From positions 620,001 through 684,000 of the forward strand of contig NZ_BCUT01000007.1 of assembly GCF_001591365.1 (NCBI RefSeq): a stretch of 64,000 nt of DNA. Reading direction: 5' to 3'. The position numbers and the translations under genes are program-made. Within the stretch, counting starts at the first letter, position 1. Every line of letters begins with the position of its first letter. Source of the stretch: Variovorax paradoxus NBRC 15149 (GTDB taxonomy: Bacteria; Pseudomonadota; Gammaproteobacteria; Burkholderiales; Burkholderiaceae_C). Shown here one piece after another: positions 38,364 to 47,434 of this stretch. The notes below the pieces were generated by a model that did not search any database, had not been told where the DNA came from, and saw only the letters and a list, made by a program, of their open reading frames with translations.

Positions 38364-39380
38364 ATGCCTGCGAACAAACAGATCCACCTCGACAACCGCC
38401 CGGACGGCGAAGCCGCTGCCGGCAACTTCAAGCTCGTGACCGCCGAGACGCCCGCGCTCAAGGACAACCAGGTGCTGGTGCGCCACCACTACATGAGCCT
38501 CGACCCCTACATGCGCGGTCGCATGAACGACTCCAAGAGCTACGCCCAGCCGCAGCCGCTGGGCCAGGTCATGCAGGGCGGCACGGCCGGCGAAGTGGTC
38601 GAGAGCAAGCACCCCAAGTACGCCGTCGGCGACAAGGTGGTGGGCTTCGGCGGCTGGCAGGAATACAGCGTGGTCGATGCCTCGCAGCCCGGCGCGCTCA
38701 AGAAGGTCGACACCACGCAGGTGCCGCTGTCGCACTACCTCGGCGCGGTCGGCATGCCGGGCGTCACGGCCTGGTACGGCCTCGTGAAGATCATTGCGCC
38801 GAAGGCCGGCGAGACGATGGTGGTCACGGCCGCCAGCGGAGCGGTCGGCAGCGCCTTCGGTGCATTGGCCAAGGCGCGCGGCTGCCGCGTGGTGGGCATT
38901 GCGGGCGGGCCGGACAAGTGCAAGTACGTGACCGACGAGCTCGGCTTCGATGCCTGCATCGACTACCGCCAGCACCCCGACGCCAAGAGCATGAGCGCCG
39001 CGCTCAAGGAAGCCTGCCCTAACGGCATCGACGGCTATTTCGAGAACGTGGGCGGCTACATCTTCGACGCCGTGCTGCTGCGCGCCAATGCCTTCTCGCG
39101 CGTGGCGCTGTGCGGAATGATCGCGGGCTACGACGGCCAGCCGCTGCCGCTCGCGAACCCGGCGCTGATCCTCATCAACCGCATGAAGATCGAAGGCTTC
39201 ATCGTGAGCGAGCACATGGAAGTGTGGCCCGAGGCGCTGGCCGAGCTCGGTGCGCTGGTGGCCAGCGGCAAGCTCAGGCCGCGCGAGTCGGTGGCGCAAG
39301 GCATAGCGGCTGCCCCTGAGGCCTTCCTGGGTTTGCTCAAGGGCAAGAATTTCGGCAAGCAGCTCGTCAAGCTGATCTGA
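38364..39380 (+). CDS. NADP-dependent medium-chain oxidoreductase (CurA/prostaglandin-reductase-like)
   Basis: 338 residues of the zinc-free MDR family that reduces the double bond of alpha,beta-unsaturated ketones and aldehydes. Landmarks: LVRHHYMSLDPYMRGRM, GQVMQGGTAGEVV, GMPGVTAWYGL, the NADPH loop AASGAVGSAFG and GYFENVGG. Closest by eye to E. coli CurA. It could reduce enoyl or enone intermediates of the pathway encoded around it. Confidence 0.92.
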   Translation: MPANKQIHLDNRPDGEAAAGNFKLVTAETPALKDNQVLVRHHYMSLDPYMRGRMNDSKSYAQPQPLGQVMQGGTAGEVVESKHPKYAVGDKVVGFGGWQEYSVVDASQPGALKKVDTTQVPLSHYLGAVGMPGVTAWYGLVKIIAPKAGETMVVTAASGAVGSAFGALAKARGCRVVGIAGGPDKCKYVTDELGFDACIDYRQHPDAKSMSAALKEACPNGIDGYFENVGGYIFDAVLLRANAFSRVALCGMIAGYDGQPLPLANPALILINRMKIEGFIVSEHMEVWPEALAELGALVASGKLRPRESVAQGIAAAPEAFLGLLKGKNFGKQLVKLI

Positions 39381-39411
39381 ATGAGCTGAACGCACGGCAA
39401 GGAGGCCGGTT

Positions 39412-41052
39412 ATGGAAACGACGCACGAGGTGTTCAACCAGCCCGAGCCGCTGGTGGGCTACAACCTCTTCGAAACCAACCGGCCCCTGCGCGATGCGTT
39501 GAAGTTCAATGCGCCATCGCTTCAGCTCGCGCAGCTGAGCGAGCTGGGCGCAACCATCGGCTCGGCCGAAATGCAGGCGCATGCGCGGCTCGCCAACACC
39601 CATCCGCCCGAACTGCACACGCACGACCGCTTCGGCCGGCGCATCGACGAGGTGGAGTTCCATCCGAGCTATCACGTGCTCATGGCCGCCGCGGTGGGCG
39701 CAGGCCTGCACGGCACGCCCTGGACGGGCACTTCGGCCTCGCCGCACGTGCTGCGCGCGGCCGGCTTCATGCTCTTCACCGAGCTGGAGCCATCGATCCT
39801 TTGCCCGGTCTCGATGACCTACGCCGCCACGCCGGCGCTGCGAAGCAATGCTGCCGTGTATGCCGACTGGGGCCCGAAGCTCGGCAGCCTCTGGTACGAC
39901 CCGGCGCTCGCTTCGTTCAAGGACAAGCCCGGCCTGACCATGGGCATGGGCATGACCGAGAAGCAGGGCGGCTCCGACGTGCGCGCCAACACCACGCAAG
40001 CCGTGCGCGACGGCAGCGACGACTGGGGCGAGCGCTACGCGATCACCGGCCACAAGTGGTTCTTCTCGGCGCCGATGTGCGACGCCTTCCTGGTGCTCGC
40101 GCAGGCGCCAGCCGGCCTGAGCTGCTTCTTCCTGCCGCGCGTGCTGCCCGACGGGAGCCGCAACGCCATCCACATCCAGCGCCTGAAGGACAAGCTCGGC
40201 AACAAGGCCAATGCGAGCTCCGAGGTCGAGTTCCACGGCGCCAGCGCCTGGCTCGTGGGCGAAGAGGGCCGCGGCATTCCGCAGATCCTCGAGATGGGCA
40301 CCATGACCCGGCTCGACTGCGCGCTGGGCACCAGCGGCCTGATGCGGCAGGCGCTCGGCATCGCGCTCAACCATGCGAGCCAGCGCATGGCCTTCGGCAA
40401 GCCGCTGATCGGGCAGCCGCTCATGAAGAACGTGCTGGCCGACCTCGCGCTCGAAAGCGAGGCCTCCACCGCGCTGGCCATTCGCCTCGCGCGCGCCTTC
40501 GACCAGCAGGCCGACGAGCACGAGCGCCTGATGGCGCGCCTGCTCACGCCGGTCGCCAAGTTCTGGATCTGCAAGCGCGGCAGCCACTTCGCCCAGGAAG
40601 CCATGGAATGCCTGGGCGGCAACGGCTATGTGGAAGAGGGCGGCGAAGGCATCATGGCGCGCATCTACCGCGAGATGCCGCTCAACTCGATCTGGGAAGG
40701 CGCCGGCAACATCATGGCGCTCGACCTGCTGCGCGGCCTGCGCAAGGGCGATGCCGTGGCCGCATTGGCCAAGGAGCTGGCGCCCGCGCGCGGCCAGCAT
40801 GCGGCGCTCGACCGCCTGGCCGATGCGCTGCCGGCCCGCATCGAGGCCATGGCTTCCGAGACCGAGGCGCGCCGCCTCGCGCAGGACGTGGCCCTGGCGG
40901 TGCAGGCGGCATTGCTCGCACAGACCGCGCCACCGGCCGTCGTGGGCGCCTTCTGCGCATCGCGGCTGGGCGGCGACTGGGGCAATGCCTTCGGCACGCT
41001 GGGCGCGGGCACCGATTTCGATTCGATCATCGAGCGCGCGCAGCCGCGCTGA
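39412..41052 (+). CDS. aidB: AidB-type acyl-CoA dehydrogenase homologue
   Basis: 546 residues. It matches the AidB branch along its length: the opening THEVFNQPEPL, RLANTHPPELH, MGMGMTEKQGGSDVRANTT, GHKWFFSAPMCDAFLVLAQ, LSCFFLPRVLPDGSRNAI, RLKDKLGNKANASSEVEF, REMPLNSIWEGAGNIMALD. In E. coli AidB is a DNA-binding flavoprotein of the Ada response, with weak isovaleryl-CoA dehydrogenase activity. Here it sits inside a beta-oxidation operon with no Ada nearby, so a catabolic role is likely, as inference. The C-terminal region is somewhat shortened and Ala-rich. Confidence 0.9.
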   Translation: METTHEVFNQPEPLVGYNLFETNRPLRDALKFNAPSLQLAQLSELGATIGSAEMQAHARLANTHPPELHTHDRFGRRIDEVEFHPSYHVLMAAAVGAGLHGTPWTGTSASPHVLRAAGFMLFTELEPSILCPVSMTYAATPALRSNAAVYADWGPKLGSLWYDPALASFKDKPGLTMGMGMTEKQGGSDVRANTTQAVRDGSDDWGERYAITGHKWFFSAPMCDAFLVLAQAPAGLSCFFLPRVLPDGSRNAIHIQRLKDKLGNKANASSEVEFHGASAWLVGEEGRGIPQILEMGTMTRLDCALGTSGLMRQALGIALNHASQRMAFGKPLIGQPLMKNVLADLALESEASTALAIRLARAFDQQADEHERLMARLLTPVAKFWICKRGSHFAQEAMECLGGNGYVEEGGEGIMARIYREMPLNSIWEGAGNIMALDLLRGLRKGDAVAALAKELAPARGQHAALDRLADALPARIEAMASETEARRLAQDVALAVQAALLAQTAPPAVVGAFCASRLGGDWGNAFGTLGAGTDFDSIIERAQPR

Positions 41053-41084
41053 GCTCCAACATTTCATCCACGGGAAACCAGCAC

Positions 41085-42023
41085 ATGGCCGAACTCATCC
41101 TGCACCACTACAACACCTCGCCGTTCTCCGAGAAGGTGCGGCTCATCCTTGGCGCCAAGAAGCTGGCGTGGAAGTCCGTGCTCATTCCGCCCGTCATGCC
41201 CAAGCCCGACGTGGAGGTGCTCACGGGCGGCTACCGCAAGACGCCGTTCCTGCAGATCGGCGCCGACATCTACTGCGACAGCGCACTGATCGCCGACGTG
41301 CTCGAGCACCTGCAGCCCGAAGCCACGCTCTACCCCGAGCCCGAAAAAGGCATGTCGCGCATCCTCGCGCAGTGGGCCGACACCACGCTGTTCTGGGCCG
41401 CCATGGCCTGGAGCATGCAGCCCCGCGGCGCGGCCGAGCTGTTTGCCAAGGCGCCGCCCGAAGCCGCCAAGGCCTTCGGCGAAGACCGCGCAAAGATGAG
41501 CACCGGCAACATGACGCGGCTGCGCCCGGCCGACGCTACCAGCGCCTACAAGTCGTACCTGCGCCGCCTGTCCGACATGCTCGACGACAAGCCCTACCTG
41601 CTGGGCGAGGTGCCGTGCATTGCCGACTTCTCGGTCTACCACCCGCTCTGGTACACGCGCCGCATCGACTCGGTGCGCGGCATCCTCGACCTCACGCCCG
41701 CGGTCGTCGACTGGATGGACCGCATGGCCGCCATCGGCCACGGCAGCATCGAAAAATCCAGCTCGGACGAAGCCATCGCCATCGCCAAGGCCGGCACGCC
41801 GCACACGCTGCTGACAGACAGCACCTTCCAGGACGACCACGGCATTGCGCTGGGCACCGCGGTCACAATTCGCGCCGAGAGCTTCGGCCTGGAGGAAACC
41901 CCCGGCACGCTGGTGGCCGCCACGCGCACGCACTACACGCTGGAGCGCAGCCACGAGCGCGTGGGCACGGTGCACGTGCACTTCCCGCGCATCGGCTATG
42001 TGCTGAAGAAAGCAGAGGCCTGA
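41085..42023 (+). CDS. Glutathione S-transferase family protein
   Basis: 312 residues. The N-terminal thioredoxin-like GST domain (LILHHYNTSPFSEKVRLILGAKKL; TPFLQIGADIYCDSALIADVLE) is followed by a helical domain with YLLGEVPCIADFSVYHPLWY. A C-terminal extension of ~90 residues forms a small beta-rich part not found in ordinary GSTs of about 220 residues. Probably conjugates or isomerises a pathway intermediate with glutathione, or is a stress protein. 32 bp after aidB. Confidence 0.9.
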   Translation: MAELILHHYNTSPFSEKVRLILGAKKLAWKSVLIPPVMPKPDVEVLTGGYRKTPFLQIGADIYCDSALIADVLEHLQPEATLYPEPEKGMSRILAQWADTTLFWAAMAWSMQPRGAAELFAKAPPEAAKAFGEDRAKMSTGNMTRLRPADATSAYKSYLRRLSDMLDDKPYLLGEVPCIADFSVYHPLWYTRRIDSVRGILDLTPAVVDWMDRMAAIGHGSIEKSSSDEAIAIAKAGTPHTLLTDSTFQDDHGIALGTAVTIRAESFGLEETPGTLVAATRTHYTLERSHERVGTVHVHFPRIGYVLKKAEA

Positions 42024-42141
42024 AGAAGAAGCAGAAGCGCCGGCATGGGGCACCTTCGTGACTGCGCCGCGGCGCGTTCCGTATTTCAATAGCGGCTCCA
42101 AGCTCAGTCAGAGACATTCAACGCAAGAAGGACACCGGCAA

Positions 42142-43047
42142 ATGATTCAGGACTTCAAGGGCAAGACGGCCGTGCTCACCGGCGCGGGTTCGGGCTTCGG
42201 CCTCGAGTGCGCGCGCATCGGGGCTGCGCGCGGCATGAACCTCGTGCTGGTCGACGTGCAGCAGGACGCGCTCGACAAGGCCCGCGCCGAGATGGAAGCC
42301 GCCGGCGCGCAGGTGCTGGCGCGCAAGGTCGACGTGTCGGACGCCGCGCAGATGGAAGCCCTGGCCCTTGCGGTGAAGGAGCGCTTCGGCGCGCCGCACT
42401 TCGTGTTCAACAACGCCGGCGTGGGCGCGGGCGGCCTGGTGTGGGAGAACACCGTGGCCGACTGGGAGTGGGTGCTGGGCGTGGACCTGTGGGGCGTGAT
42501 CCACGGCGTGCGCCTGTTCACGCCGATGATGCTCGAGGCCGCCGCCAAGGACCCGGCCTACCGCGGCCACATCACCAACACGGCCAGCATGGCGGGCTTG
42601 CTCACACCGCCCAACATGGGCATCTACAACGCAGCGAAAGCCGCGGTGGTGAGCCTGACCGAGACGCTGTACCAGGACCTGACGCTGGTCACCGACCAGA
42701 TCGGCGCGAGCCTCCTGTGCCCGTACTTCGTGCCGACCGGCATCACGAGCAGCGAGCGCAACCGCCCGAACGCGCCCAAGGAAACCGAGCTCACCAAGAG
42801 CCAGCTGATCGGCCAGGCCATGAGCAACAAGGCGGTGAGCAGCGGCAAGATCACGGCGGCCGAAGTGGCGGCGAAGGTGTTCGACGCGATCAGCGACAAC
42901 CAGTTCTACGTGTTCAGCCATCCAAAGGCGCTGGGCAACGTGAGGAGCCGCATGGAGAACATCGTGGCGGTCAAGAATCCGGCCGACCCGTTCCTCGAGC
43001 GGCCGGAGATCGGGCAGAAGTTGCGGGAGCAGCTGCGGGCGGGGTGA
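42142..43047 (+). CDS. Short-chain dehydrogenase/reductase
   Basis: 301 residues. TGAGSGFGL cofactor motif, NNAGVGAGG, catalytic TNTASMAGL and YNAAK, then the late CPYFVPTGI. The length of about 300, with a C-terminal extension, matches SDRs found beside acyl-CoA genes. Start at MIQDFKGKTAVLTG; the frame is open 84 bp further upstream without family match. It ends the plus-strand island; a repeat element separates it from the convergent LysR gene. Confidence 0.92.
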   Translation: MIQDFKGKTAVLTGAGSGFGLECARIGAARGMNLVLVDVQQDALDKARAEMEAAGAQVLARKVDVSDAAQMEALALAVKERFGAPHFVFNNAGVGAGGLVWENTVADWEWVLGVDLWGVIHGVRLFTPMMLEAAAKDPAYRGHITNTASMAGLLTPPNMGIYNAAKAAVVSLTETLYQDLTLVTDQIGASLLCPYFVPTGITSSERNRPNAPKETELTKSQLIGQAMSNKAVSSGKITAAEVAAKVFDAISDNQFYVFSHPKALGNVRSRMENIVAVKNPADPFLERPEIGQKLREQLRAG

Positions 43048-43062
43048 GCTTTGTTCAGGGCG

Positions 43063-43347
43063 CTGTGTTTCTTGGCGCTGTTGTTTTTGTTCAGGGCGCG
43101 TGCACAGGCCACCGGGTACTCCCCTCCGCGAATGTCCCCCGGCCTGCGGCCTCCTCCTTGATTTCGCTGCGGGGAGCACCCGATGCCCTGTGCACTGGGC
43201 ACGCTCGTTGTGTATCGCTGATCAACGACCGCTCCGCATAACGCTCCCGTCGATGGGGTGCCTTGCGCAGCGAAATTAAGGAGGAGGCCGAAGGCCGGGG
43301 GACATTCGCTTCGCCGCGTACCCCGTCGGCGGGAGCGCACCCTGAAC
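43063..43347 (-). repeat. Nested-palindrome dispersed element, copy C
   Basis: Fills the 319 bp between convergent genes; no gene in it. It is reversed relative to copies A and B and begins 20 bp after the stop of the minus-strand LysR gene, so it is again sense to the gene before it. One outer stem is damaged: where other copies have ACCTTGCTCC, this one has ACGCGGCGAA. Its inner hairpins mix GGCC/TTC/GGCC and GGCC/GCA/GGCC. Confidence 0.9.
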
Positions 43348-43366
43348 AGCGGCCTTGCGCCAACCC

Positions 43367-44287
43367 TCAGGCAGCCTGCGAAGCAATCCACTCCCATACA
43401 GTGCGCACTGCAGGCTCGCCCTCATGCCCGGCGGCCACCGCGAGAAAGTAGCTGCCCGTGTCGAGCGCCGGTCCGAAGGGCTGCACGAGCGCGCCGCTGC
43501 GCAGTTCCTCGGCTGCGAGCGTGAGGCTCAGCAGCGCCACGCCGTGGCCCGCGAGCGCGGCAAGGATGGCGTGGGTTTCGTCCGAGAACGACAGACCCGC
43601 GGCCTTCATCGACCGGCCGCGCGGCGGCGCGATGCCGGCTTCCTTGAACCACCGCGGCCACAGCGCGGGCGCCGCTGCGCCGGGCTGCCAGTCGCAATGG
43701 ATCAGCTCGTGCTTCGGCAGATCGGCCGCGCGCTTCAGGCCCAGCATCGGGCTGCACAGCGGGGCGTAGCGCTCGGGCATCAGTTCGCGCGACACCAGGC
43801 CCGGCCAGTTGCCGCTGCCTGACCGCACGGCAATGTCGGCGCCGCCGCGCGCCAGGTCGACCAGCGTGTCGCTCGCATGCAGCCGCAGCTCGATGCCCGG
43901 GCAGGCCTTGCGAAAGGCCACCATGCGCGGCAGCACCCAGCGGGCCGCGAAGGCGGTGTTGGTGGTGAGCGTGACGGCCTGCGGGGCCGACGGCTGGCGC
44001 AGCCTTTCGACGCCGGCTTCGAGCGCGTCGAAGCCGGCGCGCAGGTCGTCGAACAGTCGCTCGCCCGCGGGCGTCAGCGCGAGCTGCCGCGTGAGCCGGC
44101 GGAACAGCGGCCGGCCCAGTGTGTCTTCGAGCGCGCGCACCTGGTGGCTGATGGCCGAGGGCGTCACCGAAAGCTCGAGCGCCGCGCGCTGGAAGCTCAG
44201 GTGCGCGGCCGCCGCTTCGAAGGCCCGCAGGGAGAGCAGGGGCGGCAGGCGCCGGGGGCGCCGCACGGATGAGCCAATCTCGTTCAT
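43367..44287 (-). CDS. LysR family regulator (GcvA-like)
   Basis: 306 residues. N-terminal winged helix-turn-helix (SLRAFEAAAAHLSFQRAALELSVTPSAISHQVRALEDTLG), then a LysR substrate-binding domain (TLTTNTAFAARWVLPRM; GGADIAVRSGSGNWPGL). The text resembles the GcvA/AmpR branch. Start at the ATG at 44287. It is divergent from the azoreductase gene, 100 bp away, its likely target; the ligand is unknown. Confidence 0.92.
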   Translation of the reverse strand: MNEIGSSVRRPRRLPPLLSLRAFEAAAAHLSFQRAALELSVTPSAISHQVRALEDTLGRPLFRRLTRQLALTPAGERLFDDLRAGFDALEAGVERLRQPSAPQAVTLTTNTAFAARWVLPRMVAFRKACPGIELRLHASDTLVDLARGGADIAVRSGSGNWPGLVSRELMPERYAPLCSPMLGLKRAADLPKHELIHCDWQPGAAAPALWPRWFKEAGIAPPRGRSMKAAGLSFSDETHAILAALAGHGVALLSLTLAAEELRSGALVQPFGPALDTGSYFLAVAAGHEGEPAVRTVWEWIASQAA

Positions 44288-44387
44288 CGATGGAGAAATG
44301 ATCGTTTGTCGGAGGTCGTGTGTGTCTCTAGATTCAGGACCTGCGCCGCCATTGTGGCAGCGCAAGACAGAACAGGGAAATTCATCC

Positions 44388-45107
44388 ATGAACACAATGA
44401 ACCTTCTTCACATCGACGCCAGTGCCCGTCCGGGCCGCTCCGGCATCGATCCCCATGGCTCGCACACGCGCCGGTTGTCCGCGCGTTTTGTCGAGCGCTG
44501 GCGCGAGGCGCGGCCGGACGACCGCGTCGACTACCTCGACGTGGGCCAGCATCCGCCTGCGCATGTCGATGCCCGCTGGATCCATGCCGCCTTCACCGTG
44601 CCCGCCGAGCGCGAGCCCTGGATGGCCGAGGCGCTGGCCGAGAGCGACCGGCTGGTCGACCAGCTCGTGGCCGCCGACCTGATCGTGGTGGGCCTGCCGA
44701 TGTACAACTTCAGCGTGCCCGCGCAGTTCAAGGCCTGGATCGACAACATCGTGCGCGTGGGCCGCACCTTCGGCTTCGACCGTGCGCGCGGCGCGGTGCC
44801 GTACTGGCCGATGCTCGCCGACGCGGGCAAGCGCATGGTGCTGCTGGGCGCGCGCGGCGACCACGGCTACGACCCGGGTGGGCGCATCGCGCACCTGAAC
44901 CATGCCGAGCGCACGGTGCGCTCGGTGTTCGGCTACATCGGCATCACCGAGGTGTTCGAGGCCGCGGTGGAGTGCGACGAGTTCGGCGGCGAGCAGCTGG
45001 CCGAGTCGCTGCGGCAGGCGGAGCGGAAGGTCGACGGCCTGGTGGACCGGCTCGCAGCCGAGCCGCGCTCAGCTCACACCGCCACCGGGCTGCGCTCGGC
45101 GAACTGA
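44388..45107 (+). CDS. azoR: FMN-dependent NADH-azoreductase / quinone reductase
   Basis: 239 residues. Flavodoxin-like fold; the phosphate loop region LLHIDASARPGRSGIDPHGSHTRRLS and the AzoR motif GLPMYNFSVPAQFKAWIDNIVRVGRTF are clear. Two-electron reduction of quinones and azo dyes for detoxification in the cytoplasm. Divergent LysR gene upstream. Its last 34 bp overlap the end of the convergent aldo/keto reductase gene. Confidence 0.92.
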   Translation: MNTMNLLHIDASARPGRSGIDPHGSHTRRLSARFVERWREARPDDRVDYLDVGQHPPAHVDARWIHAAFTVPAEREPWMAEALAESDRLVDQLVAADLIVVGLPMYNFSVPAQFKAWIDNIVRVGRTFGFDRARGAVPYWPMLADAGKRMVLLGARGDHGYDPGGRIAHLNHAERTVRSVFGYIGITEVFEAAVECDEFGGEQLAESLRQAERKVDGLVDRLAAEPRSAHTATGLRSAN

Positions 45108-46105
45108 CCGTTCCAGTACGGGTAGTAAGGGTAGGGCGGCGTCACTGCGCTGGCCGCATCGAGCCGCTGGATCTGGTCCGCGCTGAGCTGCCAGCCGAGC
45201 GCGCCGAGGTTCTGCTTGAGCTGCTCCTCGTTGCGCGCACCGATCAGCACGCTCGACACGGTGGGCCGCTGCAGCAGCCAGTTGAGCGCGATCTGCGGCA
45301 AGGTCTTGCCGGTCTCTTCGGCCACCTGGTCCATCGCATCGACCACGCGGTACAGGCGCTCGTCGTCCACCGGCGGCGCGAAGCCGGCGGTTTCATGCAG
45401 GCGGCTTCCGGCGGGCAGCGGCTGGCCGCGGCGAACCTTGCCGGTCAGGCGGCCCCAGCCGAGCGGGCTCCAGACGATGGCGCCCAGGCCCTGGTCCAGG
45501 CCCAGCGGCATCAGCTCGAATTCGTAGTCGCGTCCGATCAGCGAGTAGTAGGTCTGGTTGGCCACGAAGCGCTGCAGCCCGAGCCGGTCGGAGGCCGAGA
45601 GCGATTTCATCAGCTGCCAGCCCGAGAAGTTCGACGCGCCGATCAGCCGCACCTTGCCCGCGCGCACCAGGTCGTCGAGCGTGTCGAGCACCATCTCGAC
45701 CGGCGTCATCGCGTCGAAGGCGTGCAGCTGCAGGATGTCGATGTAGTCGGTGCCCAGGCGCTTGAGCGCGGCATCGGTCGCGGCGATCAGGTGGTGGCGC
45801 GAGGCGCCGACGTCGTTCGGCCCGTCGCCGGCGCGCAGCGCGAGCTTGGTCGAGATGATGGCCTTGTCGCGCCGGCCCTTGAGCGCGGCGCCGAGGATCG
45901 ATTCCGACGCGCCGTTCGAATACACGTCGGCCGTGTCGAACAGCGTCACGCCGGCGTCCAGCGCCAGGTCGACGATGCTGCGTGCGCCCTCCACGTCGGT
46001 GTTGCCCCAGGCGCTGAAGAGCGGGCCCTGTCCGCCGAAAGTGCCGGCGCCGAAGCCGAGTGCGGGAACCTTGAAGCCGGAGCGGCCGAGAAAGCGTTGT
46101 TCCAT
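45074..46105 (-). CDS. Aldo/keto reductase
   Basis: 343 residues. TIM-barrel NADPH enzyme: LGFGAGTFGG, catalytic Asp and Tyr in FDTADVYSNGASE, Lys in IISTK, His in YIDILQLHAFD, and ASNFSGWQL. The family reduces aldehydes and ketones of many kinds; the substrate cannot be told. The gene is 42 bp downstream of the MFS transporter and probably co-transcribed with it. 3' overlap of 34 bp with azoR. Confidence 0.92.
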   Translation of the reverse strand: MEQRFLGRSGFKVPALGFGAGTFGGQGPLFSAWGNTDVEGARSIVDLALDAGVTLFDTADVYSNGASESILGAALKGRRDKAIISTKLALRAGDGPNDVGASRHHLIAATDAALKRLGTDYIDILQLHAFDAMTPVEMVLDTLDDLVRAGKVRLIGASNFSGWQLMKSLSASDRLGLQRFVANQTYYSLIGRDYEFELMPLGLDQGLGAIVWSPLGWGRLTGKVRRGQPLPAGSRLHETAGFAPPVDDERLYRVVDAMDQVAEETGKTLPQIALNWLLQRPTVSSVLIGARNEEQLKQNLGALGWQLSADQIQRLDAASAVTPPYPYYPYWNGQFAERSPVAV

Positions 46106-46147
46106 GATGTCGTGTCTTTGTGGTCGTTGAAAAAAAGAATGGAGAGT

Positions 46148-47341
46148 TCAGGCCCGGGCCGACGCGCAATCGGCCGCCCCGGCATTGCCGCCTTCGCGCC
46201 GGTCGAGCGCACGGCTCCAGAGCGCGATCGCCAGCCCGGCGAGCGTGAGCAGCGCGGCCACCCAGCCGAGTGCGCGCAGGCCCGGGCCATGGTCGATGAC
46301 CACGCCGCCCACCCAGGCGCCGAGCGCATTGCCCAGGTTGAAGGCCGCGATGTTGAGGCTCGACGCCAGGTTCTGGCCCGCGCCCGAGGCCTTCTCGAGC
46401 ACGCGCAGCTGCATCGGCGCCACGGTGGCAAACGAAGCGATGCCGAGCAGGCCCACGAACACCACCGCCGTGAACGGCGTTCCGATGGTGAACTGCATCG
46501 CACCGAGCACCGCGGCCAGCGCCACCAGCGTGCCGAGCACGGCCGGCATGGTCGACCTGTCGGCCAGCCTGCCGCCGAGGATGTTGCCCACGGCCAGGCC
46601 GCCGCCGAACACCAGCAGGATCGGCGACACCGCCGATTCGGACAGGCCCGTGACCTGCGTCAGCAAGGGCTGGATGTAGGTGAACACCACGAACACGCCC
46701 GCAAAGCCCAGCACCGTCATCGCCAGGCCGAGCAGCACCTGCGGCCGTGCGAGCACCGCGAGCTCCTCGCGCAGCGGCGCCGGCCTGGCTTCGCCCTTGA
46801 CGCGGGGCACGAACACGGCAAGCACCGCAAAGGCCAGCACGCCGATCAGCGTTACCGCCCAGAAGGTGGCGCGCCAGCCGTAGTGCAGCCCGAGCCAGGC
46901 ACCGGCCGGCACGCCCAGCAGCGTGGCGGCCGTGAGGCCGGTGAACATGATGGCGATGGCCGAGGCGCGCCGTTCCGGCGCCACCAGCCCGGTCGCCACG
47001 ACCGAGCCGACGCCGAAGAAGGTGCCGTGCGCGAGCGAGGTGACCACGCGCGCGGCCATCAGCAGCTCGTAGCTGGGCGCGAGCGCACAGGCCAGGTTGC
47101 CGAGCGTGAAGATCGCCATCAGCGCGAGCAGCACGGTCTTGCGCGGCAGCTTGCGGGTGGCGATGGTCAGGATCGGCGCGCCCACGGCCACCCCGAGCGC
47201 ATAGCCCGAGATCAGCAGGCCGGCGGCCGTGATGGAGACGTGCAGATCCGCCGAGACCTGCATCAGCAGGCCCATGATGACGAATTCGGTGGTGCCTATT
47301 CCGAAGGCACCGGCGGTAAGGGCGAGTAGAGCGATTGGCAT
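46148..47341 (-). CDS. MFS transporter, DHA1 (AraJ/YdhP-like efflux)
   Basis: 397 residues with about 12 hydrophobic segments. DHA1 landmarks: TAGAFGIGTTEFVIMGLLMQVSADL at the N-terminus (standard for AraJ, NepI and similar proton-driven exporters), the loop between helices 2 and 3 (TIATRKLPRKTVLL), and motif C at LLGVPAGAWLG. Exports small molecules such as sugars or drugs. Divergent from the LysR gene at 47435 across 93 bp that holds an inverted repeat. Confidence 0.92.
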   Translation of the reverse strand: MPIALLALTAGAFGIGTTEFVIMGLLMQVSADLHVSITAAGLLISGYALGVAVGAPILTIATRKLPRKTVLLALMAIFTLGNLACALAPSYELLMAARVVTSLAHGTFFGVGSVVATGLVAPERRASAIAIMFTGLTAATLLGVPAGAWLGLHYGWRATFWAVTLIGVLAFAVLAVFVPRVKGEARPAPLREELAVLARPQVLLGLAMTVLGFAGVFVVFTYIQPLLTQVTGLSESAVSPILLVFGGGLAVGNILGGRLADRSTMPAVLGTLVALAAVLGAMQFTIGTPFTAVVFVGLLGIASFATVAPMQLRVLEKASGAGQNLASSLNIAAFNLGNALGAWVGGVVIDHGPGLRALGWVAALLTLAGLAIALWSRALDRREGGNAGAADCASARA

Positions 47342-47402
47342 GATGTCCTGTACTGTGCGGGCATCCGGCCTTGATGACTAGAATGCCGCTGCTACACGCA
47401 CT

Positions 47403-47419
47403 TGTGAATTGAAGTCACA
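47403..47419. promoter_or_regulatory. Inverted repeat in the MFS/LysR divergent region
   Basis: TGTGA-N7-TCACA, 15 bp before the LysR start. It fits a LysR-type autoregulatory box in place and size. The half-sites match the Crp consensus, but the spacer is 7 rather than 6. Confidence 0.4.
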
Positions 47420-47434
47420 GACAAGGAAACGCCT

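Noticed and set aside
47403..47419. Crp site reading of TGTGA-N7-TCACA
   Set aside because: The Crp consensus has a 6 bp spacer; 7 bp and the position before a LysR gene favour a LysR-type site.
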